A stretch of DNA of 64,000 nt from Phallusia mammillata (GCA_003260075.1 QLIY01000250.1:62001-126000); one strand, 5' to 3'; positions 47,101 to 58,082 are shown, counted from the stretch's first letter. The notes: generated from the letters alone by a model not told the origin. Made by a program: numbers and translations.

Positions 47101-50100
47101 ACAATCATGCACGTTTTTTGGATTGCAACGAAGTAAATGCTTAGCTCGTATTCCATAATTGGGCGTAAGAGGGTTAGCGCTGCCTCTCGAAAACAAATAT
47201 CATGGTTTGTTTGCCAGAGAAGTATGGATTTATATTAAGTGGACACGAAATTTAAAATTACAACTTTTTTAACGTGTACTCTTTTGTATACACTACGTAA
47301 GATTTCATTTGCAAAAAGTAAATGCTATTCTTCCAGAATAATCGTTATTTGTCAGCTTGAATTTAATACAGACGGGCTAAAAATGAACTTACAAATACCA
47401 AAATACGCGTTTTCTGTTTTCCTTTATTAATTTTATCCTATTTTGTTTAAATTAGATGACGATTTGATATACGACTGTTGTCATTAATTCCCGGCCGCCA
47501 AGCAAACAATCAACTTTAGGAGCCAAGAAAAAAACAAGCAACCTCCAGGAACCAAGGAAAAACTCATCGGTTATTTGTTAAAAGAGAAGGAATCACATTT
47601 CCAAACCAACAAACCTTGTTTACCGAGGCCCAGCAAGTCGCTCTATGACGTCACAGAGTGCTGATAAACACATTTATGATGTGACAGTGAGTCAACAGCG
47701 CGGAATTCCAGTCCTGATTGGTGCCAGACAGGAAAGGGAAAAGGCGCGTAATATTCTGCCCCGGGAATTAAAAACAAGCAAGCCGCGCATAATGTTTGTA
47801 TTTGCGGGCAATTTAAACTAGGTTTTGTGTGTTTGTGCCAAAGATTAGAGATTTATTCCATAAAAAACAACCCGTTAAGTGATTTATAATTCTCGTTTGG
47901 GCTCATTAGGCATTATTCGCTTAATTATGTTTATTTTTCTTTTATGATAAACCTAATCGAATGCATCATTTTCTACAAATTCTTTTTGAAAGGAAAAAAA
48001 CAAATCGAATCAAAAAACAAGGTTTCGCGAAAAAAGACTTGGTTAGTCATCAACTTCCAAAACACCTCGACTTTGCGTGCGAAGGCCTGACAACAACAGC
48101 CCAGGGAAACATAAATACATACAAACTCTGCCAGAGAGCGAGGCAAAGGCAAAAGTGCGCGCGCTAAGCATAGAGCAGTTCTCCTTCGGTTATAAACACG
48201 CCTCCTTGGTTCTCTCTTAAGAAGCACCGGCTCATTGTGATGTCACATAGGTGCATGTGTTTCTGCGATACAATCGCGCCCGATTACGCTGTCACGCGAT
48301 CGCCTATGTTACGTCAACAATCGATTGGCGACGCGACGCAAAGAAAACTTGTTTAAATTTAGCCGGAGTGCGTTTCACAAAAAAACGTATTTTGGTTTAA
48401 ATTTGACAAAACATGTTTTACCTACGTTTATTTCTGATCATAATTAGTTGTCTTTCAAAGAGAAATACTTCTAAAAGAAGGACAATTCTACATATTTAAC
48501 ACTATGTGTGCTTCCATGAAGGCAGAGGCAAAGGTTAATTGCGTTCTGTTTGTAATTATTTTTTTAGTAGCAGAGCATTTAGCATCAGAAACGCACTGAG
48601 TTCTTCTTAATTAATGAGAAAGCCACATGTTGCAAGCATGTTGTTTCCGAAATTTGTAGCGTTTAAAATGCAAAAAAATGTGAAAATTCGACTTCCCAAA
48701 ACTGTTTTTGTTTTGCTTGTCAGGTCACAACTGTGGCTTAGCGCGTCGTGTGTGGCGTTTTACTTGTCGAAGCGCCACGCGCCACTGGCATTGAATCAGG
48801 TTTTGGGGTGTATGCGTAACAATTCACAACAATCAAGTTGTGATTCTTGTCACCAAAGAATTCGGAAGGCATGAAACAGGCTCTTTTACGCAAGCCAACG
48901 AAATTTTAATCGCTATTAGTGGGACTTTAATCACCCAAAGATAACATTTAGGATTTGATTTTAAAATAGCTTCGCGTTGTTGACCAATTTCGCCAAAGTT
49001 TACCAAAAAATCATTGATTGATTTTGTGCGGTATATTCTGGGTAACAACAAATAAATTATTGACGTTTGCAAGGTGAAATCGTTCACTATAAGCGTTTGG
49101 GCATTAAACCGGTAAGTAACGATACAAATTGAATGTGTTAACTACAGAGCTAAGGAAGCAACTACAATAGCTCAGGGACATATGTACTTATGTTGTGATC
49201 CCCAATGTACAGCTGTTACCTCTCTGGCACAGACGGCCATGTAAAACAGTAGCACACGTCCCGCAAGGACTTCTACAAGCCTAAGGGGTGAGCAAATCTA
49301 ATTAGGCGAACAAACTGTAGTTGATGTACATAGCAAATGATGTAAACCATCCAGGCATGTTTATTCGCCGGGCGAACACGAAAACAAGGATCAAAAATCC
49401 CAAGCGGCAGCGCCGTAATGGCCGAGAGAAGGCACTAACGTGCCGGATCAAAGTCGAACAGTTGTCTTATGGAAGCCCACCGGGATTTCGTATCTCTCCA
49501 CGCGCGATTTCGCTCTGTTACCAAACAGCTCCAAACAACTTACTGCATTTCCAAGTTAGGTCCTGCTGCCGCGTCCTTGACGTCATCAGTTGGTGACGTC
49601 ATCGCTGTTTTGGCGTGCGTCTTCCTGCAGTGTTGCTCGAGACCGTGTACACCTTTGGCGTGGAAGTCGCACTGGCCGCATTGTTTCTGCGAGGAAAGAA
49701 TGTCAAAGGTTAATCCTGAGTCGCACTGGAGCTTACTCGCTTCAAGATCTTTCACAGAGGGACGTGTTTGAGATTATTCGGATCAAAGCCGGACAATACA
49801 ACACAAACGCTAGTGCTAAGCCGCGTGTGAATGAGAGAGTGTTGTTGTTTTACGTGTTGATGGCCGAAGCGAATTTAAAAGTGAAAAGTTCATCGCCGCG
49901 TCGTTATGGCAACTCACCCATCCGTGAATGTTCTTTTTCATCTCGGACTCTGCATCCGCCGCTGCGTGAGGACTCCTGCAGTGCTGCGGAGATGTGGAAG
50001 TTTCTGCAGCTGTGAAGCAAAAAAGGAGTCACTCCCCTAAAATACTATACTCTGAAATGAGCAGCTCAAACAGAACAAATATTAGTTGCATCTTGATTTA

Positions 50101-53100
50101 GACCTGTTTTGCCCGCAACTAAAAACACATAAACAGTTTGAATACCTGGTTGTGAGTTGGGACGGTTGTCACCGGAGTTCGATCGCGTTTCTTCCTCACC
50201 AGATTTGTTCTGTGAGAGTTCCAGAAGCTTCTGCTGGTACTGCCAGAAATGATGCTTCAGCTGAGAAGCTTGATCGGTTTCAGTGCCTGAGAGCTGGAAC
50301 CAAAATCAACACCAAGGTCACTCCAAAAAGTTCATGGTCAAAAATATGGCGGTGTTTGAATTTAGGAAATTTACCTGGCGCGGGAAGCCGTTGGTGAACG
50401 CCGGGTTTGCCTGCGAGTTAAGGAAGGGATTGTGCATCGCCAGTTGTTGATAGAAGAGCCGAAGTTGTTCTTGGGAGACTGATGCCGATGAAGCTGAAAA
50501 AATATTCAAGTTTTATCACAACCCCAAGCTTAAAAACCCACAAAAAAGAGATTTTTGCTCACCGGCTGCTGCTTGCTGTAGAGCAGAGTTCAGCATCTGC
50601 TGGCGTTGGTAAGCGTAAGCGTCGACGCCGTTGTCATGGCCACCGTTGACGTCACGTTGTTGGTTGACTTGCTGCGCAAGGGACCTCATCATTGATTCGT
50701 CGAGAAGGCCGGAAGCGAAGCTACCGGAGTATGGGAACCCGGAAGTGGTAGTTCCGTTTGCAGCTGTTAGTATTAAAATTCTCACGGTTAGTAAAAGCGA
50801 AAAAATGAATTTGTGGTTTGTGAAGGTGGATTTTTCAAGTGTCAAATGAGTATGGAGGCTCACCTGATACTTGGGCCGCTGCAAGCATGTTTGTTTGACT
50901 GGGAACTCCAATCGAACGCGGGTTAAGGCCGGATACCATATTTTGCAGAGACAATAGACGGTCGGAAGCATCTGAAAACACACACAAAACACGGTTAAAA
51001 TCCCAAACACAAACAACGAAATTTTGCAAAACTTTTATACTACCTTTTGCACTGACACTCTCGGATGCCGTCTGTTCAGCTTGGGAGCTGGCAACCGCTG
51101 CTGCGACGGCTTTGGCTTTCAAGTTGGTGATCTCAAGTTGATGCAAAACCCTAGCGTGCTGCTCCAGCAGGGCCGCGCCGGAACTGACGTAGGTGTAGGG
51201 GCAGAAACGACACCTGTAGTGGTGAATCGGAATTTCCGAAGTCTCGTAGCGGATGGTGACGTCACTGCCCCCCCCCCCCAACGGGCTTCCGGGGTGGGGA
51301 CGACTTACATCCACTCCGTCGACCAACACCGGGCTCTCGTTGGATGCGTAAGTGCCATCTTCTCTACGTTGCCCATCGAAACCATTACGTTCTGGTGATG
51401 ACGTCATTCGGTCTGGCATCAAAGATGGAAGAAGAATTCCTGATGATGCTGCATTCAATAAAAATCAAACAATTACACACAAGTTTCTCAAGTAAGCAAA
51501 CCCAATAAGAATGGTAAATTTACCCATAAGGCTCTTCTGTGCTGCTGCGATCCATGGCTGGGTTGATGTTGCAAGGAGCTGAGCCTCATCTCTCTTCCTG
51601 GATGACTTGGCGAGCATCGGAGAGTCGATGAGAGCCTTGCTGAACGAGTTCAAAGTTCCCTGCATCTCCTCAACTGATGAAAGAGAGTTTGGCCGTTTTA
51701 CGTCATCGCTCTTCATGCCTAATGAGGTAAATGCCCGACGCTTTACTTTATGCGATTTAAAGAAAAACTAAACGCTGTTTAAATTTTTGTTGACTTCCAG
51801 ATACGTATTTGATGGTTTTAATTAATAAGGATAACTGCACGATTGTTTTCAGTTTCTATCTTTTCCGCGAAGCGCTTATCATCGAGTTTTAATTCGAATA
51901 GAGGAAATGTCATAATAGGAAGATCGCGTTTCGTGCAGTGACAAATAATGCACTGCATCGTCAGGCAAACGCATGGTCTAAAAGGGCGTTTGGCACACCC
52001 CCGAAAATCGACACTTGCAACAGGAAAGGCCTGAGCAATTTACGGGTTAACTCAGCGGGCAGTGGGCAAAACCCTTGGCTCGGGTCGTGTTCACGTTTTA
52101 AACTCTGCCTACGAGTGCCACAGCCCGAGCGAAACAAGTCACGAAGCACACGCAAACTGTGTCATTTTATGACGTAAACAATCATGCGAATGTCCAGTGA
52201 GATGACTCGCTGTGACGTAACACTCGTCCGGTGAACGTTTCCGGTCGGTATGGGTCAGTTCGCTTTGTTACGTCATAATTCGGTCAGTGATGATCGCTCG
52301 GGCGGGCTGCGAGTTGTTTACTGTTGTTTTGCAGGGCGATGTGTGTGTGTATTTGTGATTAATATGTAACGCACCACAGGTGTTGTTAGTGGCGATTTCG
52401 TCATCGTGGCTGCAAATATACTTTCTGCTCCCACATGCACGCTTGTGCAATAGCGGTGCACGGCTGAGATAAAGAGTTTTTATTCCATCGCAAACGCATT
52501 AGTATCAGCACCCCCCCCCCCCACATGCACGCTTGTGCAATAGCGGTGCACGGCTGAGATAAAGAGTTGTTATTCCATCGCAAACGCATTAGTATCAGCG
52601 TGACTCAAACATTGCACAAAATATGACTTAACTTGATAATTGTTACACAGAACAAACACCTACCTAAGTTTGGTCCTTCCCCTTGCTTAAGAACCATCAT
52701 TCGAGGCTGCTTCGAAGCATCTTTATCGGGCGGGCTCTGCGATCGCTTCCTCCCCAGCTGGCGTGTGACGTCATCGGTGACGTGATAGCTGCCGTCGGCT
52801 TGGGGCCACGCGCCGGCGGTCATTGCCATCAGCTGAGGTGGAAACGGCATAGAATAAACGCCAGCAGAGGTCGCTACAACGGGGATATCCTGTTTGCTGG
52901 CGGGGGTGTTGTGGCGAGCGGCATCATCCTGATGGTTATTCTTGTTCTTGCGCCCTCCACTGGAGCCTAAAAACAAAAAATGAGGTTTCGATTACGATTT
53001 CGTTACCAGGTAAATTGTCCCCGTTAATTACAAGTTATTAGCGATATTTGCATCTCAGGGTTTTCAATTTCGGGCGCTATACCACAAAATCCGGCAACAG

Positions 53101-56058
53101 GAAAGCCCTACATGTCCCGTACAGGAATACAACTTTCCTGTAACCGTTTATTACCCTCGGTGCTTTGCATGTCTATATCGTAATCTTTACTACGGCGCTT
53201 TCCAATAGCAGTGTTGATGGATCGTAGCTAAAAGGCAGTGGGTTCCCCTTCGGGCTGCTGCGCGACTCGGGGAACGTGATTAATACGTGAGCAGACAAAA
53301 CAGGGCGCAGTAACTACACAAACATCTCTTGATCGGAAGAGCCGAGGTGTCGGGTTTCAGCGATTCCCGACGAATCTATTGACACGTCGATTCGTTACGA
53401 ACAATTGCGCGGCTGACTATGGGAGGTTCGGGAGTTGTTTCGCCGCTTGCTGATAAACTTTATCCTTTAACAAACGCGGCGACACAAACAAAATGACTTA
53501 TCGTTTTTGTTGGATTGTGTTAACACCATTTTGCATGTTTGTAGCGACCATATACGTTATATCTCATGAAGATGTGTTACGTAACGAAACCTCGGTAAAA
53601 GTTCAATTTAAAAGTGGCTAATGTTAAGAAGAAGACAGTTTAACTAAACTCACCGTCGTTTTGATATTTCTTGTTCTTGTAAGCTGAGATTGGCTGCAAA
53701 GCCGCACCTCGTCGTCTTCTGCGCTTGAAGCTATTTTCGTTTCCAAACTCGCCAAAACCTTCGCGAGTCATTGTCCAGTAGTTCGATTTTGCAGCGTTCT
53801 CATACCTCGGAACTGCAACAAAAACATGATTTAATTTCAGAGCTCCGAAAAAGCATTTCAAGCATGCATAGAGATCGAAAAATTATTGTGGTTAGCATAT
53901 AGGAAGAAGATGCATTTAATCAACGCTCCGGTTTCGAGGGGCGGATATAAGGGAAAACCGCAACTTCTGATATTTGAGATAAAACGTTCCCCAGTAGTTT
54001 TCGTTCGTCGCACGGTTTCTTTGCAAACAGGATTTTGATGTATGGGATTTCACATGCACACGTGACACGGTGTTGGGACAACTTTTAAAATCGAAACCAA
54101 AAGATTATATTGAAATACTAAGTATCAAAATGGTGTAATGAAAATTAAGGCAAATTAATCTACCTGAAAATATATTTGAAATGCAATTCAATACTTCAAA
54201 CCAAAGGCGTTTTTGTTTTTTTTTGCGAAAAACGGGATTTCGTAAAGTCATAATTAGTGCCTAATTTTACAACGACAATACAGGTACGTTTGTTCTACTT
54301 TAACGCATCCTGTACGGACACGACACCTAATCGGACCTAACACGTAAGCAGAACACAAACATGTTTCCCAGAAGCTGCAACAAAAACCGCAGTGGGCAAT
54401 ACACGCAAGAAGCTGGCCCAATTTAATTGAAATCAGTGGCCAGCTCAATTGGAACGGTTTGATAACATTTTCGTGGAGCAAGCTTAAGCTTTCCCAGAAA
54501 CCACCATTGTAGCTGGCCCGATGTGTTCTGAACAACAAAACGATCTATTCGAATACAAAGCTCACAGCGCACGCCACACACGCACAAATATATATACACA
54601 TGTTGTTTATTCGATTCGGAAGCGGCCCCCTTGTTCTGCCAAAGCCCTGTAAACCGTTTTGCCGGAAATTCTGTGCAATGCATTTAGAAGTCATTGCATT
54701 TTTTAATCCCTTGAGCAACACACCCAACACCAAAATTACACATCCCTGCGCTATTGGCCATAATTCCAATGCAAGTTAAACATTTCAATTTTGGATTTAC
54801 AAGTGTAGTTTAAATTATATAACTTAAATTCTTACCTTTGACGAAGCACTGGTTGAGACTCAAGTTGTGACGGATCGAGTTTTGCCAGGCCGACTTGTCG
54901 TGGCAGTATTTGTAGTAGGGAAAATTGTTCATTATATAGTCGTAGATGCCACGAAGGGTGATCAACTTTCCGGGACTGTCGAGAATTGCCGATGCTATAA
55001 GGGCTGGGTAAGTGTGAGGGGGTCGCTTGTATTGGGACCGCTCTTCAGGGGAGGGGCTGCTTGGGGGCATTCGGTTTTGGCCCCCGCTGGACCCAATGAT
55101 TCCTCTTGCATTGTGAAACCCATTCGGGGTTTTGTCTTCAGGTTTCGAGCCTTGCAGCTTAAAATTTGCCGCAGCTGCTGGGACGAGACCAGGCATTGCA
55201 GTGGTTATTGAAGTTGTGGCTGGGATCATCGTGGGAAGGCCCATGCCCGCTGCCATCGCTGCGATCGAGTTGCTGTTTATTGCGTCATAAGGATGACTCG
55301 TATAAGCCGCTACCGCCGATGACATTGCGCTGGCGGTCGGAAAACCAGCTGCGACTTTTATTTCCGGGGAAATCCCTCCTTGCGTTCCCGCGATCGACGT
55401 CATCGCTGCTTTCATGTCGTCACTGTGACGTCGTGCTGCGGCGATGACGTGGCCGGCAGATCGCTGCTGCTGTTGTTGCATGGCTTCCGACGACAAAGAA
55501 CGCTTAAGAGGCAAATCTGGGTCATAACTGGGCTCGATCTCGGGGTTACTTTGGGGCGAGATTTTCACAAATGGTTCTGGGCTGTGCGAGGAAGCCCCGC
55601 CATCTGAAAGATTGTCTTCATTTCTTTCGTTGCTGTAAAGACTACCAGCTGACTCGACTGACCCAATTGGGGTGTTTGACCCACCTTTTGGGCTGTGATG
55701 GTGCCCCATGGGTAAGGACTCGTGCATATCTATCATACTGTCTTCCTTTGCTTTCAACACGCGCCTGAGTACAAAGTCCAAGCTCTTGGCCTTGCTGTCT
55801 TCTTGCACGACGCTTGACGCCGCTGGCTGAATTCTGCGATGTTTCGGCGTGCTCTTTCGCCGCCGAGGGCCGTTCTTTTTTCCGATGTCAGTTACGTTGT
55901 TATTGTTGCTGTTGTTACAGGTCCTTTGCTCGACAAGACCTGCGGGGTAACAAGACTATCAATTCGCACCTCATACGCGACCTAATATTACCTTTAATAG
56001 AGAAAAAACAATAGAAAATTTTAAAAACCTTGCTCTGCTGGTACAAGACAGTTGACAT
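41595..56058 (-). CDS. Forkhead + C2H2 zinc-finger transcription factor with an Ikaros-like C-terminal finger pair
   Basis: Minus-strand exons: 56058-56029 (tentative), 55955-54836, 53812-53654, 52966-52664, 51718-51524, 51448-51044, 50971-50864, 50763-50563, 50493-50375, 50293-50146, 50009-49918, 49686-49544, 42298-42232 and 42032-41595. The phases match at all junctions and give about 1,175 residues with one stop. Order: low-complexity Ala/Gln/Ser N terminus; forkhead domain at about 320-402, with [10 protein letters not shown] recognition helix and basic tail; NLS-like GRKR; single C2H2 finger at about 682-705; Gln-rich stretch; finger at about 963-984; finger pair at about 1089-1139. A nuclear DNA-binding regulator is expected. 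The forkhead class is unclear (divergent). The last pair matches the Ikaros/Hunchback-type dimerisation fingers in spacing and residues. A Fox protein with that tail is not an architecture I know. The main risk is that two genes were joined at the 7.2-kb intron. Confidence 0.82.
42232..42298 (-). CDS. Exon 13: short linker exon
   Basis: Acceptor TTTTCTTTGCAG, donor CAG|GTTGGT, entering in phase 2 and leaving in phase 0. Twenty-two residues, Ser/Asn-rich. It has no ATG, so the downstream finger exon is not easily a separate gene. Confidence 0.65.
42299..49543 (-). other. 7.2-kb intron of the forkhead/zinc-finger gene
   Basis: The largest intron in the gene. It holds CpG-rich patches around 43.1-44.4 kb and 46.8-48.4 kb, palindromic CREs at 43172, 45877 and 47646, and a 37-C run at 44086-44122. 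No exon was recognised. It may contain enhancers or an internal promoter. Confidence 0.5.
43140..44400. promoter_or_regulatory. CpG-rich patch with CRE
   Basis: CpG and GC content are visibly higher than in the surroundings, with TGACGTCA at 43172-43179 and TTACGTCA near 43971. It is a candidate intronic enhancer or alternative promoter. Open frames here lack support as genes. Confidence 0.3.
49544..49686 (-). CDS. Exon 12: second isolated C2H2 finger
   Basis: Acceptor TTTCCTCGCAG in phase 0, donor CA|GTAAGT in phase 2. [18 protein letters not shown] then HCRKTH is a regular C-x2-C-x12-H-x4-H finger. Confidence 0.83.
49918..50009 (-). CDS. Exon 11
   Basis: Acceptor TTGCTTCACAG, donor TGG|GTGAGT, entering in phase 1 and leaving in phase 0. 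Ser/Ala-rich, ending in EMKKNIHGW, directly before the next finger. Confidence 0.72.
50146..50293 (-). CDS. Exon 10
   Basis: Acceptor GGTTCCAG in phase 0, donor G|GTATTC. Contains [18 protein letters not shown], another Gln/Leu helix, then an acidic GEEETRS segment. Confidence 0.72.
50375..50493 (-). CDS. Exon 9
   Basis: Acceptor ATTTTTTCAG, donor CAG|GTAAAT, entering in phase 1 and leaving in phase 0. Contains [20 protein letters not shown]. Confidence 0.75.
50563..50763 (-). CDS. Exon 8: Gln-rich region
   Basis: Acceptor TACTAACAG, donor G|GTGAGC, phase 1 on both sides. Contains [11 protein letters not shown] and [16 protein letters not shown], a Gln/Ala-rich helix-forming stretch that could be an activation or interaction segment. 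Confidence 0.78.
50864..50971 (-). CDS. Exon 7
   Basis: Acceptor GTGTTTTCAG, donor G|GTGAGC, phase 1 on both sides. Thirty-six residues, no domain recognised. Confidence 0.75.
51044..51448 (-). CDS. Exon 6: first isolated C2H2 finger
   Basis: Acceptor TTGAATGCAG, donor G|GTAGTA, phase 1 on both sides. The finger is [20 protein letters not shown] followed by HARVLH, C-x2-C-x14-H-x4-H, two residues longer than the usual x12. A 12-C run (51268-51279) lies inside the exon and reads as Gly. A donor-like GTAAGT lies just upstream of that run in the gene sense. Confidence 0.8.
51524..51718 (-). CDS. Exon 5: Ser-rich linker
   Basis: Acceptor TACCTCATTAG, donor G|GTAAAT, phase 1 on both sides. Possible amphipathic stretch ([18 protein letters not shown]) and a basic SSRKRDE motif. 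Confidence 0.78.
52432..52600. repeat. Local duplication across poly-C join (52511-52522)
   Basis: About 78 bases, from CACATGCACGCTTGTGCAAT to TTAGTATCAGC, occur on both sides of twelve C. It lies in the intron between exons 4 and 5 of the transcription factor. Confidence 0.87.
52664..52966 (-). CDS. Exon 4: linker with basic motif
   Basis: Acceptor TTTTGTTTTTAG and donor G|GTAGGT, phase 1 on both sides. Low-complexity sequence with a second basic cluster ([12 protein letters not shown]). No domain recognised. Confidence 0.8.
53654..53812 (-). CDS. Exon 3: wing region of the forkhead domain and basic tail
   Basis: Acceptor TTTTTGTTGCAG. The split codon restores [18 protein letters not shown], the usual forkhead wing sequence (V-P-R...YWT). 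A basic tail ending in KRRRRRG follows, a likely nuclear localisation signal. Donor G|GTGAGT. Confidence 0.88.
54836..55955 (-). CDS. Exon 2: N-terminal region and most of the forkhead domain
   Basis: An open frame of 373 codons: an Asn run, a basic patch ([10 protein letters not shown]), acidic and Ser-rich segments, a five-Gln run, an Ala/Met-rich stretch, then [29 protein letters not shown] and [17 protein letters not shown]. These are helix 1, helix 2 and recognition helix 3 of a forkhead domain. Donor AAAG|GTAAGA. The 5' border is uncertain; from 55736 inward it is firm. Confidence 0.85.
56029..56058 (-). CDS. Exon 1 (tentative): start codon
   Basis: ATG then STVLYQQSK, donor AAG|GTTTTT (weak), joined in phase 0 to the acceptor at 55957-55956. 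An alternative reads on to AAAG|GTAATA and joins CCCCGCAG in phase 1. If neither is used, the first internal Met is at 55736. Confidence 0.4.
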
Positions 56059-56108
56059 TGCGCTGCGACGGCAGCTGAGCTACTACCTGGCCCAGACGGC
56101 TCGCTCAA

Positions 56109-56120
56109 GTTTATATAAAC
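56109..56120 (-). promoter_or_regulatory. TATA box of the forkhead/zinc-finger gene
   Basis: GTTTATATAAAC, a perfect palindrome containing TATATAA, lies about 50 bases before the candidate ATG at 56058, which would give a very short 5' UTR. Its placement supports the start of transcription near 56080. Confidence 0.5.
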
Positions 56121-56229
56121 ACGCGAGGCTGGCGTTTTTCGCGCAGAAAATCTCGCACGAAGCTGCTACACACGCAAATGTAAACCATAAGCGCCGTGTC
56201 TGGCCTGTTTAGCTTACAGCTTGCACGCG

Positions 56230-56461
56230 ATGTTACCGCAAAGGCCATAATTACAGGTGGGTGTTATCGCTGGGCCCACCCCACACAGCGGCAAGATTCT
56301 ATCTAACACGCAAGGACTCGTCCTATCTGCTGTATGACTTTCCCCCCCCCCTTACCGCAAAGGCCATAATTACAGGTGGGTGTTATCGCTGGGCCCACCT
56401 CACACAGCGGCAAGATTCTATCTAACACGCAAGGACTCGTCCTTTCTGCTGTATGACTTGC
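56230..56461. repeat. Local duplication across poly-C join (56342-56351)
   Basis: About 110 bases, from TTACCGCAAAGGCCATAATT to GTATGACTT, occur on both sides of ten C, just upstream of the TATA box of the transcription factor gene. Confidence 0.87.
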
Positions 56462-56587
56462 AGCTTGCGTTTTCCCCAGTGATGAAGTAAACGAGCGATT
56501 GGTTGACGACCTGCTGAGTTAGCGATGCTGGGAGATTTAACTTGGAGATACACACGCGATGTGGAAAACACTACCATACTAGGGAGC

Positions 56588-56808
56588 CCTTCAATTTTGC
56601 CAACAAAGGCCCTGCAAAGTCTATGCATTGGCAAATTAAAATGTTTATGCACATATACTAAATCTTCCACACTTTTTGGTGCTCTAAAATTGTCCCCCCC
56701 CCCTCAATTTTGCCAACAAAGGCCCTGCAAAGTCTATGCATTGGCAAATTAGAATGTTTATGCACATATACTAAATCTTCCACACTTTTTGGTGCACTAA
56801 AATTGTTT
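56588..56808. repeat. Local duplication across poly-C join (56694-56703)
   Basis: About 105 bases, from TCAATTTTGCCAACAAAGGC to CTAAAATTGT, occur on both sides of ten C with two substitutions. Confidence 0.87.
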
Positions 56809-58082
56809 TTTTTATCCCAAAGGAATGAAGCATTAAATAGCCTACACATCGAAAGTTGGTGATAAAAATAACAGTCCAAATAGACGTAAAAAGCGACATG
56901 CGATTTTGTTATGTCTATTTGGACCATTATTTTCACCATTAAACTTACAAACAGAACCGTATGTAGGGTTCCAAAACACATCAAAATGATCAACAAAAAT
57001 TAATTATGTGCATTTTTTGTTTTTCTACGTTTACAAAATTCAACGTAATTAATATCGTCCTTTAAAACATTTCTATACTGCCCTGAAGCTAGACAAAATC
57101 AACTAAGTCCTTTTCCAAACAACTGACAATTTGGCTGCTTTGAATACAATTGTGGTCGAAATCAATTCGCTATTACAGGTTTGGTTTTACATGCTTTAGT
57201 AACATCTCCTCTGGCCAAACTTGAGATGAGAGAAAAAATGGCTTGCGGTTTAGGCTTTCTCACGCAATGAGAGGATTTAAACGCAACGCCCACCGGCCCT
57301 AGCGCGTTCACGAAGAGATATTCAACTACTGTTTGACAATTGCATGGTCATTGTTGGGACAAAGCTTTTTAGTGGGATTGTGACGTGTCAATTGACCTTG
57401 TTTAAATGAAAACAAAGTACGCCTCGGCCGTGGGAATAGCAATTATTGTTTAGGCCTGTCCTTACAAAATGCAAATTTCAGAGTCAATGCCAGTCACAAG
57501 TTTTCACTTTTATTCAATTTGTCGTGCACTTGTATGAGCATTTGTTTGTAGTATTTAGATGATATTGCAATATATGCAACAACAATACACAAATGGATGA
57601 TTTTACATTAGCAACAAGTTCCAAAAACAATCAACAAACAAAAGTATATTGTTGCAACAAATGCACATGCAGTCAGCGCGCATGTGTTGTTTATGCAGGC
57701 GGTATTCAAATCACTGCCCTTACTCAGTGCTGTGGATACTTCCCTGCGCTGTGCGGTTACTCAAACACGAGACAAATTTTGTTTACAAATAGTTAACATC
57801 ATGAGGTCAATAAACGGATACAGTTGTTGCGTACAGGTTGTTGTTGTGTTGTGTTGCAACGCGACTGCTTTAACCACCACATTTTACTCACTGCAGTGAC
57901 TCTACCTGTTTGCAATGCAACATACGACACGCTGACTGCATTGTAAAACACAACACACTCACCTTAGCAATGCAACATTGCCCGTTACAAGCTTTTTACA
58001 CCTCAAAACAGAATTTCAAACCTTTGGAAGTTTCTGTGCAACACTTACACAAAAACAATACATTGCTTTTAATATTCTAGAA

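Noticed and set aside
54836..55955. Assignment of the forkhead factor to FoxP
   Set aside because: FoxP carries its finger and leucine zipper before the forkhead. Here all fingers are after it, and the domain sequence is not FoxP-like. Class left open.
41595..56058. Two-gene model (Fox gene plus separate zinc-finger gene)
   Set aside because: No stop after the forkhead exons, no start codon in the linker exons and consistent phases through 12-13 junctions. It remains the main alternative until transcripts are checked.
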